From: Zygnema circumcarinatum
Lineage: Eukaryota > Streptophyta > Zygnematophyceae > Zygnematales > Zygnemataceae
Length of the DNA stretch: 64,000 bases
Direction: 5' to 3'
Assembly (NCBI GenBank): GCA_037447605.1
Contig: CM074819.1
Location: 290,479 to 354,478, forward strand
Positions 1-11,073 of this stretch are shown here, piece by piece; position 1 is the stretch's first letter, and each line of letters starts with the position of its first letter. The position numbers and the translations under genes are program-made. The notes under the pieces were generated by a model. The model did no database searches and was not told where the DNA came from. It saw nothing but the letters and a program-made list of their open reading frames with translations.

Positions 1-51
1 TGCGGAAGCACAAATCAAAAGTTCATGAAAAAATCATTGGAGCACTCCTAG

Positions 52-2343
52 GATCTCCGCTTGTTCAGAACCTTGCACATATTCCGTGGCGCGGCAGCAA
101 GGGAATGTTTCGCGCACTCTTGTGGGTTTGATCAAATCCAGGTGGCAGGGAGGTGGGGCCAAGCTTCAAATAAATCCCTTGCAATCAATTACCTTTCTTC
201 GATTGTCCCTCCCGTCTGTAGGGTGCTTGCAGGATTCAAAAAGGAAGGCGATGATTATTTTTTGGAGCGTTCTTGTCTTAAACCAAATGAAGCGCTTGTG
301 AATATGGTTTTCCCATTTCTTCCCGACCTTGAAGCTATTGTACAGCAGGTAATATGTCATACTGCATGGATCTTTTGGCTGGAAGTCAAAGAAAGGGTGT
401 GAAAGAGATTGAGGGGAGGGGAAAGGGTTAACGTTATGTGTTTTTATGGGTAGGTTACTCGTTGAGGGCCTTTTAAGTCTCGGAATCTTTCAGCAGGAGG
501 CTTTGTGGACATGCTGCGTTATTTTGCATGTGTTTTATTGCAAGATGCATCGTTCGCTCCACAAATTCCATTGTTCGCGAATCATCCATTCTTCCAACGG
601 TGAGCAATGGGTATGGTCTTCCTTTCAAGGTTGTTACTGCTTTTTTTGTTGCTGGCCCTTTTGCACTTGCTGCTTTTAGTGCTCCTTTCTCTGCTTCTGC
701 TGCTGCTGCTCCTGTTTCAGCTGTTTTTGCTATTGTTGAGAAAACACTGCTACAGCTGCTGTTGCTACTGCTGCTATGTTTTCTGCTGCGACTGCTTCTT
801 TTTTTGCTTTTGTTGTGTTAAGTCACAAGTGGTGATGCTGTTGCCGCGGGCTGATTGGAGGTGAGCTGAGAGCAAGAAGGAGTGAAGGGGCTTCATTAAC
901 GGGTGAGGCGGACGTCAGCCTGTCTTGAGTAAGGTTGTTATTTCGAAGAAGTTCTCAATTTGGCGCAGAGCGCCAGGATCGAAAGGAGCAGCCAAGGAGG
1001 CCTCGGACAGATCCGCTAAGACAACACACCATGGACTCGAACTATGGTGAGTAAAACCATGCTGCATCACCATCACCATCTCTTAGTGTGTAATAAACAA
1101 AATTGTATTGATATCCCTCATTACAGTCCCATTTTCGCCACTAGTTGTATAGTTTTCAAGTGTCAACTTTTTTTGTTGATTTATGGGCAAAGAGCAATAT
1201 TTGCAGGGGAGCAATGAACACCAGACACAAGTGGGACGACAAAGCCGGGGTGATGGCATGGACCAAAGGTCAGAGCTGGGAAGCGAAGGTAGAGGGGAGT
1301 ACTTGCAAGGCGGCATGCAGGAAAGGACAGATGTGGGCAGAGAAGGCAGGGGCCAAGACATGCAAGGAGGCACGGGGCCAAGCATGGACGAGGAAATGAA
1401 CGGTTGGGGCCAAGGCAGTCAAAGAGGCAGGGGAGCAAGCATGGACGAGGAAAGAAACGGTTGGGGCCAAGGCAGTCAAAGAGGCAGGGGAGCAAGCATG
1501 GACGAGGAAAGAAACGGTTGGGGCCAAGGCAGTCAAAGAGGCAGGGGAGCAAGCATGGACGAGGAAAGAAACGGTTGGGGCCAAGGCAGTCAAAGAGGCA
1601 GGGGAGCAAGCATGGACGAGGAAAGAAACGGTTGGGGCCAAGGCAGTCAAAGAGGCAGGGGAGCAAGCATGGACGAGGAAAGAAACGGTTGGGGCCAAGG
1701 CAGTCAGAGAGGCAGGCCAGGAATGGGGCCAGGCATAGAGCCAGGAATGGGGCCAGGAATGGGGCGAGGAATGGGGCCAGGAATGGGGCCAGGAATGGGG
1801 CCAGGAATGGGGCCAGGAATGGGGCCAGGAATGGGGCCAGGAATGGGGCCAGCCATGGGGCCAGCCATGGGGCCAGCCATGGGGCCAGCCATGGGGCCAG
1901 GGGCTAAAGACGGTCAGGGACTTAGAGTGCATGTTGGGAAACAGTTAGATAGATATTTAGTCAGCATGCACACAGATGTACTTAGCTTGTGGAAGGAGTT
2001 CTGGATTGTCGGGCCAGAAGGAAAAAAGCCCATCATCGAATTGATGGCATTTTTTGGTGTGACGCGTTGGTACAGTGGTGGACGACAAGGAGAAAATAAT
2101 CGGAAAAATGCTTGGTGGAATCGAATGTATCCTATTGTCATAGAAATTATATGGAGGATGGATGTGAGGGTGGTGAAGACGGTGAAAACTGCAGTGGCTG
2201 CATCGCCCTTCAATGATGAAGGGGCTGTCAGTCCAAAACCATTGATGGTTTGGTCCGGGCTTAAAAGGTGGGATGTTGTTAAAAGGGGGAACAGTGGGAC
2301 TGGTCGTGAAGCTTTGGGGAATGTTGGAAAAGAACCGGATTGA
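52..2343 (+). CDS. Crypton-like tyrosine recombinase with GCR1_C-type domain, 3' part of gene
   Basis: Two exons fit: 52-348 and 1207-2343, joined in phase 0 (donor after CAG at 348, acceptor TTGCAG at 1206). Exon 1 reads like the C-terminal half of an Ndc10/Crypton tyrosine recombinase: an HIFRG box (H-x-x-R), then AGRWGQ, then a candidate nucleophile Tyr in INYLSS, then VLAGF and DYFLERS as in fungal family members. Exon 2 carries two in-frame minisatellites, then a region of about 70 residues (LSLWKEFW, TRWYSG, WWNRMYPIVIEI) resembling GCR1_C, a DNA-binding domain common in fungal Cryptons. By family, the enzyme would cut and rejoin DNA through a Tyr-DNA link to move the element. The 5' part lies outside the window. 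Other exons within the 858-bp intron cannot be excluded. Family call fairly sure; activity unknown. Confidence 0.62.
349..1206 (+). other. Intron of the Crypton-like gene
   Basis: It begins GTAATATG and ends TTTGCAG after a T-rich stretch. The 640-800 part is rich in CTG/TTG triplets that open Leu-rich frames in several phases; these look like microsatellite artefacts rather than exons. Confidence 0.45.
1384..1716 (+). repeat. 57-bp in-frame minisatellite, six copies
   Basis: Copies start at 1384, 1441, 1498, 1555, 1612 and 1669. Each encodes 19 residues beginning MDEERNGWGQGSQRGRG. The copies are almost identical, the first differing by one base (MDEEMNG), so the expansion is recent or being homogenised. 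The unit is a multiple of three and keeps the frame. Confidence 0.95.
1718..1902 (+). repeat. 12-bp in-frame minisatellite encoding GMGP/AMGP
   Basis: About fifteen tandem copies of GGAATGGGGCCA. The last four have changed to GCCATGGGGCCA. They encode a Met-Gly-Pro-Gly linker directly before the GCR1_C-like region. Confidence 0.93.
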
Positions 2344-3830
2344 GCAAATGGCTTTTTGGAAAATGGTGTAAAGTAAAAAAAAGAATGATGTGTGGCTATA
2401 GTATAGCAGAGAAAAGGAAAAGGAAATAAAAGTAAATTAGAATGTCCAACTACATGCGGTAGAGATTTGCAGCGCTTCTTGGAGAAGGCCGCCATTGTTA
2501 AAGTAAGCTTCTTTGCCCACTTTTCTCCCCATGCATTTTATATTTTTCTTTTTCTTCATCAACTTGGTGATTGTTCTTCTTCTCCCTTCCTCCCTGCAAC
2601 TTGCATCCCTTCATACCTCCCTGACATGAAAAAATCTGCTTTTAGGGTTTGTTAGGGTTCTTTTCTATCTCAATCCGTGTTCAGTTTTATGAAGTCATAT
2701 TGCTTGACTTTAAAAAAAGCTTATATTTGGTTTGGTGGTGACAGCAGTTCAGATTTCGGCGGCGGCCCACGTGTTGGTGGGAGAGCCTCGCCTCGCCTCG
2801 CCTGTAGAGTAGGGCCACACTCCTCTTCGGCTCGCGTGTACAAACCACAGGAGCTCCTCTGAAGGTGGGTATGGCCAACAATTATCTCTCTGGTCAATTG
2901 CCTGAGTATGATAAGGGGAAGTGAGTATTATCATCTGAAACCTTTCTTTTTTTTTTTTCTTTCTTTTTTGGAGAAGGTATTAGAGGTAGGGCCTATTACT
3001 GAGACGATGATATCAAAGCGCACGCAGGGGATGGAGTTAATGGATGTGTTTGCTGGGAAATACAGGAACTATGGCGCAGCTTCACGGTGTGGGGCTAGTG
3101 CGGAAGCTCTTGCAGCTACTGTTTTGGGGATATTCCCCTTGTGTGGCTTTCCCCGCCACTGGCGCGTCATGGTGATCTGCTTCTGCCTCTTCTTCTGATG
3201 CTGTGAATGAGGTAAGCAGGCCTTTCTACCCCATTAATCTGAGACAGACTATCTCACATTAAACCGTAAAGGGAACAAGATCTTCTAGGTGTTGTGGCTC
3301 AGGCCCGCCAATGGCCAGGCATGTGTTTAGTTCGTCCTAGAAATGTGGTGATGTGGAGCAGAGTGCTGTAAATAGTGAGTTCTCTCAATGAAGGGTGTTC
3401 CGGTGTTGGCTTCACCTCTAACCATCCGGTCCCGTTAAAGTGCGATACGGCCGTTACATTTTTGTACCATACATCATTAAGCCCTTCCTGTCCGTCTATT
3501 CATCTTTTTAATAGCTGGAGGGTTCGCAGTATTTAATGTTGCTTTGGTGCTCACGTTGTTGTCCCTTAGCAGTTGCTGTTCGTCAGGATTCGTTTTTTCG
3601 GGAGCATATGACGAGCTTTTCTTCCCTCCTTCAAAAAAAACGAGGAGTCTTTTTTCCGGCCTCGCCTTCTCCAACAATGCTCTCTTGGGAAAGATCACCG
3701 AAAATGAATAACGTCTAAGAAGACTCTGTCGTCACTTGCCATGAGAGCGCCCCCTTGCAAAGGCGGCTTTGAGGACAGTTTCGCTTCTTTCAAATTTGTT
3801 TTTTTTTTTTTTTTTTTTTTTTCTAAATAT

Positions 3831-3861
3831 GCTCAGAGCGAGAGAAACGCTCGCTCTGAGC
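3831..3861. repeat. Perfect 12-bp hairpin
   Basis: GCTCAGAGCGAG at 3831-3842 pairs perfectly with 3850-3861 across a 7-base loop. A run of about 25 T lies just upstream (3798-3822). It could be a terminator-like or transposon-end hairpin; function unknown. Confidence 0.85.
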
Positions 3862-3942
3862 TTTGTTGTCAGTCAAATAGAATTCGCATGCTCGGAAGTG
3901 GGCAAGGCTTTGCCAGGACCCAAATTTGCACTGTGCATCCAA

Positions 3943-4945
3943 TTGTGACTGAGAGCCGACTTTGTAAATAAACGGGTGGCAACTGAATGAAAGCGCCCCT
4001 TCTTCTTCCTCCTCTCTATTGAAAAGGTCCATATGGGGATCGTTTGTGGCCTTGGAAAATGTAGATGAGTTGAGAGCAAGGGAGAGGTAGCGAGGCAGGC
4101 CGGGGAGCAGGGGGGGGAGCGGAGCAGGTGGGGAAGCGGGGCAGGGAAGAAAGAGGGGTGAGAAGACGAGGGAGAAGAGAGACAAAGAGGGAGGGAGAGA
4201 AAGGGCGACAAACAAATACATAGATAAATATAGGGGTGGAGAGGGAGAGAGAGAGGGAGAGCGAGAGGGAGAGGGAGAGGGAGAAAAGTACATGTCGGCA
4301 AGCACCTGCCCTACAAGCTCCGTGGAGTTTTCTCCAACAGCAAAACACCTGCCGTACATCCCGTACACGACATCGCAATTGCTGCCGCCCGACTCAATCT
4401 GTACGGCGGACGACAAAGGGACGGGGAGGGGAGGGAGAGAGGCAAGAGAGCCGACCCCAGGACGCTGTCGGGCGGTCTGCCATCCCCCCAAGACATGAGC
4501 GTCGGCTGGCAGCGCTGGTGCGCGCATTCCGCTAAAAATTGGGGGAAATTATTCCACTCACCGCCTCTCTATCGCGTCGCTCCAGTTGTCGAGCAAACGG
4601 AAGGTCGGAGTCGTCATGCAAGTGTGCGTAATTTAAATACAAACGACTGAATGTTTTCCCTTTTATACTCTTGTGCGGGCGTGCGTGGCCGTGCCAGACG
4701 ACGATTCGGGGCAGTTGCAGGACTGCATCGTACTCAGTACGGGACCGTACGTAGTTCTGAAATTAGAAATTGGACACCCCGAGTGTAGCAAGGCCCCAGC
4801 TGAACTGAGGGCTGAATTGTGCTCCACTAGTGAGAAATGGCCGACTTTGTAAATAAAAGGATAGGCTCTGGATGAAAGGCCATGTCAAACCTCAAGACAT
4901 ATGCTGGGGTCGTTTGTGAGAATTTCAAACGCTTAGAGCAACGGA
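3943..4945 (+). repeat. Two diverged copies of a short unit, each followed by a purine microsatellite
   Basis: Copy 1 (3943-4085) and copy 2 (4838-4945) share GCCGACTTTGTAAATAAA, then a GG-rich stretch, an ATGAAAG motif and a GGGGTCGTTTGTG-like end. Each is followed by a GGGA/GAGAGG array (4232-4290 and 4960-5105). They look like two copies of a small mobile or segmentally duplicated unit. Confidence 0.6.
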
Positions 4946-4959
4946 GAGGGAGGGAAGCA

Positions 4960-5105
4960 GAGAAAGGATAGAGGGAGAGGGAGGGATGGAAAGGCGGGAT
5001 GAGGGAGAGGGAGGGAGGGAGGGTGGAGGGAGGGAGGGAGGGAGGGAGGGAGGGAGGGAGGGAGGGAGGGAGGGAAGGAGGGAGGGAGGAAGGGAGAGGG
5101 AGGCG
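4960..5105. repeat. (GGGA)n microsatellite
   Basis: Nearly uninterrupted GGGA/GGAG repeats, pure purine on the + strand. The Gly-Arg-Glu frames on one strand and Leu-Pro-Ser frames on the other are artefacts of this array. Confidence 0.95.
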
Positions 5106-7756
5106 ACCTCGAGAGTGGACCCCTGGCCAGCCTCAGGAAGAGCGCCTCCCCCACCCACCCTACCTCCCCTTCCTTCCCCCCTTTCCCCTTCTTTCAGCAT
5201 TTACTACTTCCTCCCTCTTTGTTACATTCCTTGGCATTGCATAACTGGGAACCACTGTCCATGGTCCTATCTCGCCATCACTTGCTGGTAAAACATGGGC
5301 GTCTGCGTGAGAGACCAAATTTTTCTTTTCGCCGATAGTCACATAAATAGAGCGAGAGATAGTGGGGAGGGGGGGGGGGGGGGGGGACGAGCAGCAGCAA
5401 CCACAGCAGGCAAAAGGCAAAGAAACACAGCCTCACGGAACCAATCGCAACAAACACAATCCAAAAAAAAAAACCGCGCAACCCGACACAACCAAAGGCA
5501 AACGAACACAGCGAAGCACAAACAAACACATACAAAACCAGACAGGTGCAATCTTATGCAAAACCATGCAATCAATCACAACCTCGCGCATCCGTATGCG
5601 AACAAACACACAAAATACATATAAAGCGAAAGAACACAACTAAACACATGCATACACAATCACACGCAAACATACGCAACCAAATATGACCACACACAAG
5701 TAGACGTGAACAACCGCAACCACACAACCAAACTCAAACGTAACACATGTTAGACAATGAATATTGCATGATTCCCTTTTCATGACTTTTGTGCCTTTGG
5801 GAAATGAATGACATGTGTGTGGACACGACCAAAGAATCGCAAAACGCAGAGGAGCTAAGAGCGATTGGTAATGGAAGTGGCATTGAGCTCATGATGCCGA
5901 AGCCATGAAAAGTACGTGGAAAGGAGGTGGAAAGCTACGCCGAGGCACAACAACGCCTACGCTTACGCGTTTGGTACGAGTCTCCTGATAACCACATGGC
6001 TGTGTGCGAGGGTGGAACATGGGCGGTCGCGTGCGAGGCTTCCCTTGGCCGCGGGCCGCTCCGGTGCAGCCCGAAGCGCGGCGGCTACCGGCTACGGCTA
6101 CGGCTACGCGTACGCTCGAGTTACAGGTTACATGCTGCGGTTACGGCGGGGGCTACAGCGTGCGGGGGCTACGGTGTACGGACGCATAGAGCCCGAACTC
6201 GCGAGGACTCCACGTAGGCACCACGTAGGCGCCACATAGGCGCCACGTCGGACAACCGATTCAGTCGTCGCATCGTGACCGCACATTGAGCGTGCGAAGC
6301 GAAATCGACGGCAGGCGGCGCGCTGCAGGAAGTTAGTGAAACTCTAGCTACTTTCGATCCCTGCAGCGAATGCGCACGTCCGTACCATGGTTTTCCGCTG
6401 CACCGAGCCGCGTTTTTTGCGGCCCCAACGCTGCAGGCACGTGTGGAGCATAGTGAATACCCCGTTCTGGGGAACTACGCCTGAGTTTTCCAATCGTGCG
6501 CCGCCGCGTGGCGTTGAAGATCCGCTGATTGGCGTCCGTTGATTGGCTCGCGCGACCTCTGATGGAACCCGCAATTCTCCCTTCATGACTCATGATCCGA
6601 TGTGGCGGTACAGGCAAACGCTGATGGACCCCCACCCCCTAGTTGTGACCACCGACCAATGTCAAGTCGAATCTGCACTCGGTGTGGACGTGGCAGATTT
6701 CCATTGGAGGGTGCTCGCTGGCCTGACAGGTGACACCCGAACCACCCACTACCTGCCCCGCTCTGCCCGCCGGATGGATCTGCCCGTCCGAAAACTATTG
6801 ATGAGGCTGCCCGCGCAAAGGTCCAAATTGCCCACCGCCCGCCCGTCCGTCTGACAGTGACAGTGCCAGTGCCAGTGCCCGGCGCCTCGCGGCGGGCACT
6901 GGCACGTGGCGCGGGCCCACGTGCGTGCGCGTCTCCCGCTGCGACCGCCCGCCTCGACTCCAGTCGGGCGGCGACCTCTGTTTCGCGCTCCGACCGGAGT
7001 GTCCCACCTGCCTGTCACCGCCCGCCCGCACGTGCGAGCCGGTTGCGAGTTGTCAACCCGCGGAACGCCGCTCCGCGCAGCTTGCGCCAACGAAAAACCG
7101 CCACGTGGCGTCAACGTGGCACTTGCCAATCATCAAACAGCGAATGGTGAGGCTGCCCTCAAAATGTTTGGACTGCCCGAGTTCAGTTGCGCGGTCTGGT
7201 GTGCCACGTGGCGACATTTCGTTGGTCCGTGGGTTCCGTTTGAGACTGCCCCAGTTTCTATTCTCTACTGTTTCACGTGCCCGTCTCCACATGCCTACCG
7301 TACTGCACGTGCGAGCCTACGTCAGCGAAAGTTGCCGAGGGTGGAAAAAGGCGGACCGTTCTCGCGCGCACGCGCCGCCGGAGGGAGGACGGCGCCCGCC
7401 GTGCCATCCGTCCGTCCATCCATCCGTCCGTCCGTCCGCGTCCGTCGGCGCTTTTTGCGAAACTGAGATCGACCTCTCCTCTCCGGCAGCCCGCGCCGTA
7501 CGAAATTGAAAAAAGAAAAATTCGTTCCGTTTCTACACTTTTTTTGTTTTGGAAAAAGTGACGCGCGGGCGGGCGGGCCGGGGGAGGTCAGACCTGGACC
7601 GGCCTCTGCGGCGCTGCGGCCGCCACGTGGCGGCGCGTGGGGCGCGCGGTACGATGGCTGAGATTCTGGTTTACGGACGAGGTTGCTTGCGCTGACGTAG
7701 CATGGTTCGAGCAGGCCTGTGCGCCGCTCGTTCCAGTTTTTGAGCCGCGGAACACG

Positions 7757-7831
7757 CGGTTTGTGGTTTGCGGTTTGCAGTTTGCGGTTTGCAGTTTGCG
7801 GTTTGCAGTTTGCGGTTTGCGGTTTGCGGAC
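7757..7831 (+). repeat. 7-bp tandem repeat (TTTGCGG/TTTGCAG)
   Basis: About ten heptamers of the form TTTGCGG or TTTGCAG, all in one orientation. The 7-bp period equals that of the plant telomere repeat TTTAGGG, but the sequence differs. Confidence 0.9.
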
Positions 7832-10064
7832 CGCAGAACGGGAGGTGGCGCGCCGCGGGGGCAGCAGCGGCAGGGAGCCACGTACGCAGGTATCCTCACA
7901 AGCTCAAGAAGCCTGGAATGGGATTATTTTGCATCAACTGAAACTGCGGGGACGGACGGTTGGCAGAGATCCAAATGTTTTCCTAATGCATTCAGATGTC
8001 AATCTGTTGTTGTTGTTGTGGTTGTGGTTGTAGCTGTGGTTGTGGTTGCGGTGCCTCCTTCCCTCCAAGACTTGCTTGACCTTCACACGGGTGGCCGCTA
8101 AAGCGCTTGAAATTGTTGTTAAGAAAAAGGGGAGTCCCCAGTCTGGGGGGTTTGAAATACATTGAAAATAATAATTTGAAGCAGAAGATTGTTCAATTTC
8201 TCGACCTGCTTGCCTCGATACGGCGACTCTCCTGCGGCGGATCGTGCCTTCACTCGTTCTGGTATCGAATTGGCGGAAGGCTCAAAGCACTCGGACCAAC
8301 CGCCAGTAAAACTGCGAAATACTGCCGTCATTTGAATATCAGAATGCGTACTCTTCTGAATAAAGCAATCCCCCTGCCCGAGAGTACTGCCTCTGCGTGC
8401 CAGTTCGCAGCAGAACTGGCGAATAACTGCCCGTTCAACTGCGTTTCAACTGGCAACGCTAAACTGTCCAGATTTGACTTCAGATGTCGAGTACCACGCC
8501 CCGTACAGCGCGGTTTGTCTCGTAGCGCCGCACGTACGGCGCGGCCTCGCGGGATTCGGCCAGAACAGGTGCAGGCGGGAGAGGGAGGGAGGGAGGGAGG
8601 GAGAGAGGGAGAGAGGGAGAGAGGGAGAGAGAGAGAGGGCGAGAGAGAGGGAGGGAGGAGAGGGGTCGAGGGGCAGGAGCAGGGAGAGGGTGTCGCGCCG
8701 CATGTATGCGTGAGGCAGCCGGAGGCGGATTGTAGACTTCACGCTGCCATCGGCGTTTAGGATACTGCAGCCGTCGTTTGATCCGCGGGAGGTTGCGCGC
8801 TCTGAAGGCTTGGTGCGCAAGGCAGGGCCACGACTTCTTCCTTGTTTTTCCATTCGGATGCATTCCTTCCTGCACTTCTTGCTTTTTCTGGCGCGATCTT
8901 TTGTATGCCGGTTCCTGGAAATGTAGATCATTGCGAGGGGCGATCCAGGAGGTAAGGCGGGTTTTGGAATCCTCCTGTTTTTGAAGATCCTCTTGTCGAT
9001 CAGCCTGTATTTGCTGCTGTATGGATGTTGGTGAGCTGTTCTGGCGGTGCCTCTGTTGCAAGCATGAATGTCTTGATGGCGGCCTGGCAAGTTTATGAGG
9101 AACGGATTTCCCGTGCAGATCTTGAGCTGATACGTGTTTGGAAGAGCGCTTGTTGCTTATCTGTCACCCAGAGGAACAATGCTTCTGTTCAACGAGTGTC
9201 CCCTTTAGGCTCTCGTGCCCTCCTTCAGTATCTTCTCGCAAGAGATAGAATGATATAAGATCTCTCTCCGCCGCTTGACCCACTTCTACTGCTCAGCCTT
9301 TTCCTCTGTCATTTATTCCAACCCTTGCTTTGCCTCCCTTTAATCTCCACCACTCTTGCTGCTTAGTTTTTTCTCTCTCTTGTTCTGTATGTGCCCCGGT
9401 TCCCCCCCCGTGCTCCCTTTTAGGCCAGGTCCTTTTGGTCGCATGTTCTACACTTCGGTCGCTTTTTTCCCTTTCCCTTTCTTCTTCTATTCATTAAATT
9501 CTCCCCCTTTTCTAGTTTGCGCCGGTCCTTTATTTCACTTTTCGTCACAGATTTTCCTAATCCTTGTTTTCCTGCATGATTCACCTTTAGTTCGAAATCT
9601 CTCGAGTCTTTACAGCTCTGTAGCCCTTCTGATTCTCTCGGAATCCATTGATTGTCCAATTCATTTTTGAAAAGTGATCCTGCACAGATTGCATGATACT
9701 GCCGATAATAGTACTCTTTGCTGCTGTTTTTCGGGCTCCTCGTTTGTTAAGAAATTTCTGATCTGGTGGTTCTATTCGAAAACAAACACGGTTACACGTC
9801 TTTCCCCTCTCGTATCCAAAGAAAATGTGGCTCAACTCAGCAGTAGCTCACAGTCTGTGTACTCTGTAGGTGTGCTTGATTGTCCATTATGTATGCATTG
9901 GACTGTATGGTTCGGTAGAGCAGCACTTTCTTGTTCTTGATCATTGACATTGGTTTTACTGTTTTGGTAAAGTTCGTCTGTTTCGTGTCATTGTATGAAT
10001 TACGCCCTCAGCCATAACTCCTGTTATTAAAGCTCAAGAAAATAATTGTTTTGCATGGATGCAG

Positions 10065-10210
10065 GACAAAGCCTTATTCGTAAAGCACATTGATGTGGTA
10101 ACCAATGACTCATTTGACTTTCCTCGTGGGAGGGACGCCAAGACGATGCATATGCACGTTTCTTACGATTGGAGTTCTAATGATGACATTCATGCCAAGA
10201 GTTCATGCTG
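10065..10210 (+). other. Orphan exon candidate upstream of the PAN-GT92 gene
   Basis: Flanked by GATGCAG and GGTAAGC, with one open frame of 48 codons (starts DKALFVKHIDVV, ends in phase 2). It could belong to the N-terminal part of the PAN-GT92 gene, but its phase does not fit the first PAN exon (phase 1), so at least one exon would be missing between them. No domain recognised. Confidence 0.25.
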
Positions 10211-11073
10211 GTAAGCTGCGTCATAAAAAATCAAACTCATCTATACATGCATACATGGTTCAAAGCTCTGGAGGAGGCGTAGAGGTGATGGTGCTGGCAT
10301 CTCGGATAGCTTGATTAGGATTTTACGGTTTTAGGGCTAGTTAGAATCTGCCTGAAATCGGCTTACCGGGCCCGTACTGTCAATTTTATCGTCGAATAAT
10401 GCTGGCTATGTGCCAAAATTCACTTGCAAGTTCTTACTGGCCAAAAGAAGTAGGGCTTGGGCTTTGTAGACTCGCACAGCTTCTTCAGATGCGCAAGACT
10501 CCGTGAAGTATTCACAGGAGGGTAGTTTTCCGATGTTTATGTCAGGTGGGGTTTGTGCTGAATAGGTAGTTGTTAAGCAAATGCTGTCCTGGAACTCCGA
10601 CCAAATATGACTTGAAATACGATGATTTAGACTCTCTCTTTCTCTCTCCCCCTCTCCGGCATCCTCCCGCCCCTGTTCTCCCTGGGAATGAAAGCCATCC
10701 TGACGAAGTTCGCATGCATGAGTAGCTGTAGATCTTCTACACGACTGACTCAAGCTTTATCCCAGCTGTCACTTAGTTAAACTGCTGGTGATGCGGTACT
10801 TTTTGTTGCCCGTAGACATAAGTTTACGTTGCACCCTTGTGCAGCTTCATGGTTGAGATTTTCATCTCGCAAGTATGTCGTAGGAAGGACATAATCAGAA
10901 TTGAAAGTTATTTGAAAACCATCCTCAACAAACCTGTTGCCTCATTCCGGAAAATTCAGCTGAGGGACGAATGCTGATCCTCCAAGGTTTCGTGAATAAT
11001 GTTGTAGGGGCAACTATCTCGAAGACATATCTGTGTTCTTAATTGACGACCTTTTGTGTAAAACGCGCTGCAG

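Larger units (their letters stand above)
2344..10064. other. Repeat-rich intergenic region, no gene supported
   Basis: Open frames here are short, change phase often and match microsatellites. I found no recognisable domain and no run of phase-compatible exons. Contents include a hairpin beside poly-T (3798-3861), a duplicated unit (3943-4085 and 4838-4945), GA/GGGA arrays (4232-4290, 4960-5105, 8578-8660), poly-G (about 5368-5386), a CA-rich stretch (5400-5740), a GC-rich, often CpG-rich block (5900-7660) and a 7-bp repeat (7757-7831). The 5' exon(s) of the PAN-GT92 gene could lie in its last kilobase. Confidence 0.5.

Noticed and set aside
1181-1932. Long minus-strand frames opposite the Crypton minisatellites
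   Set aside because: Shadow frames of the repeat; only the + frame links a recombinase-like exon to a GCR1_C-like region.
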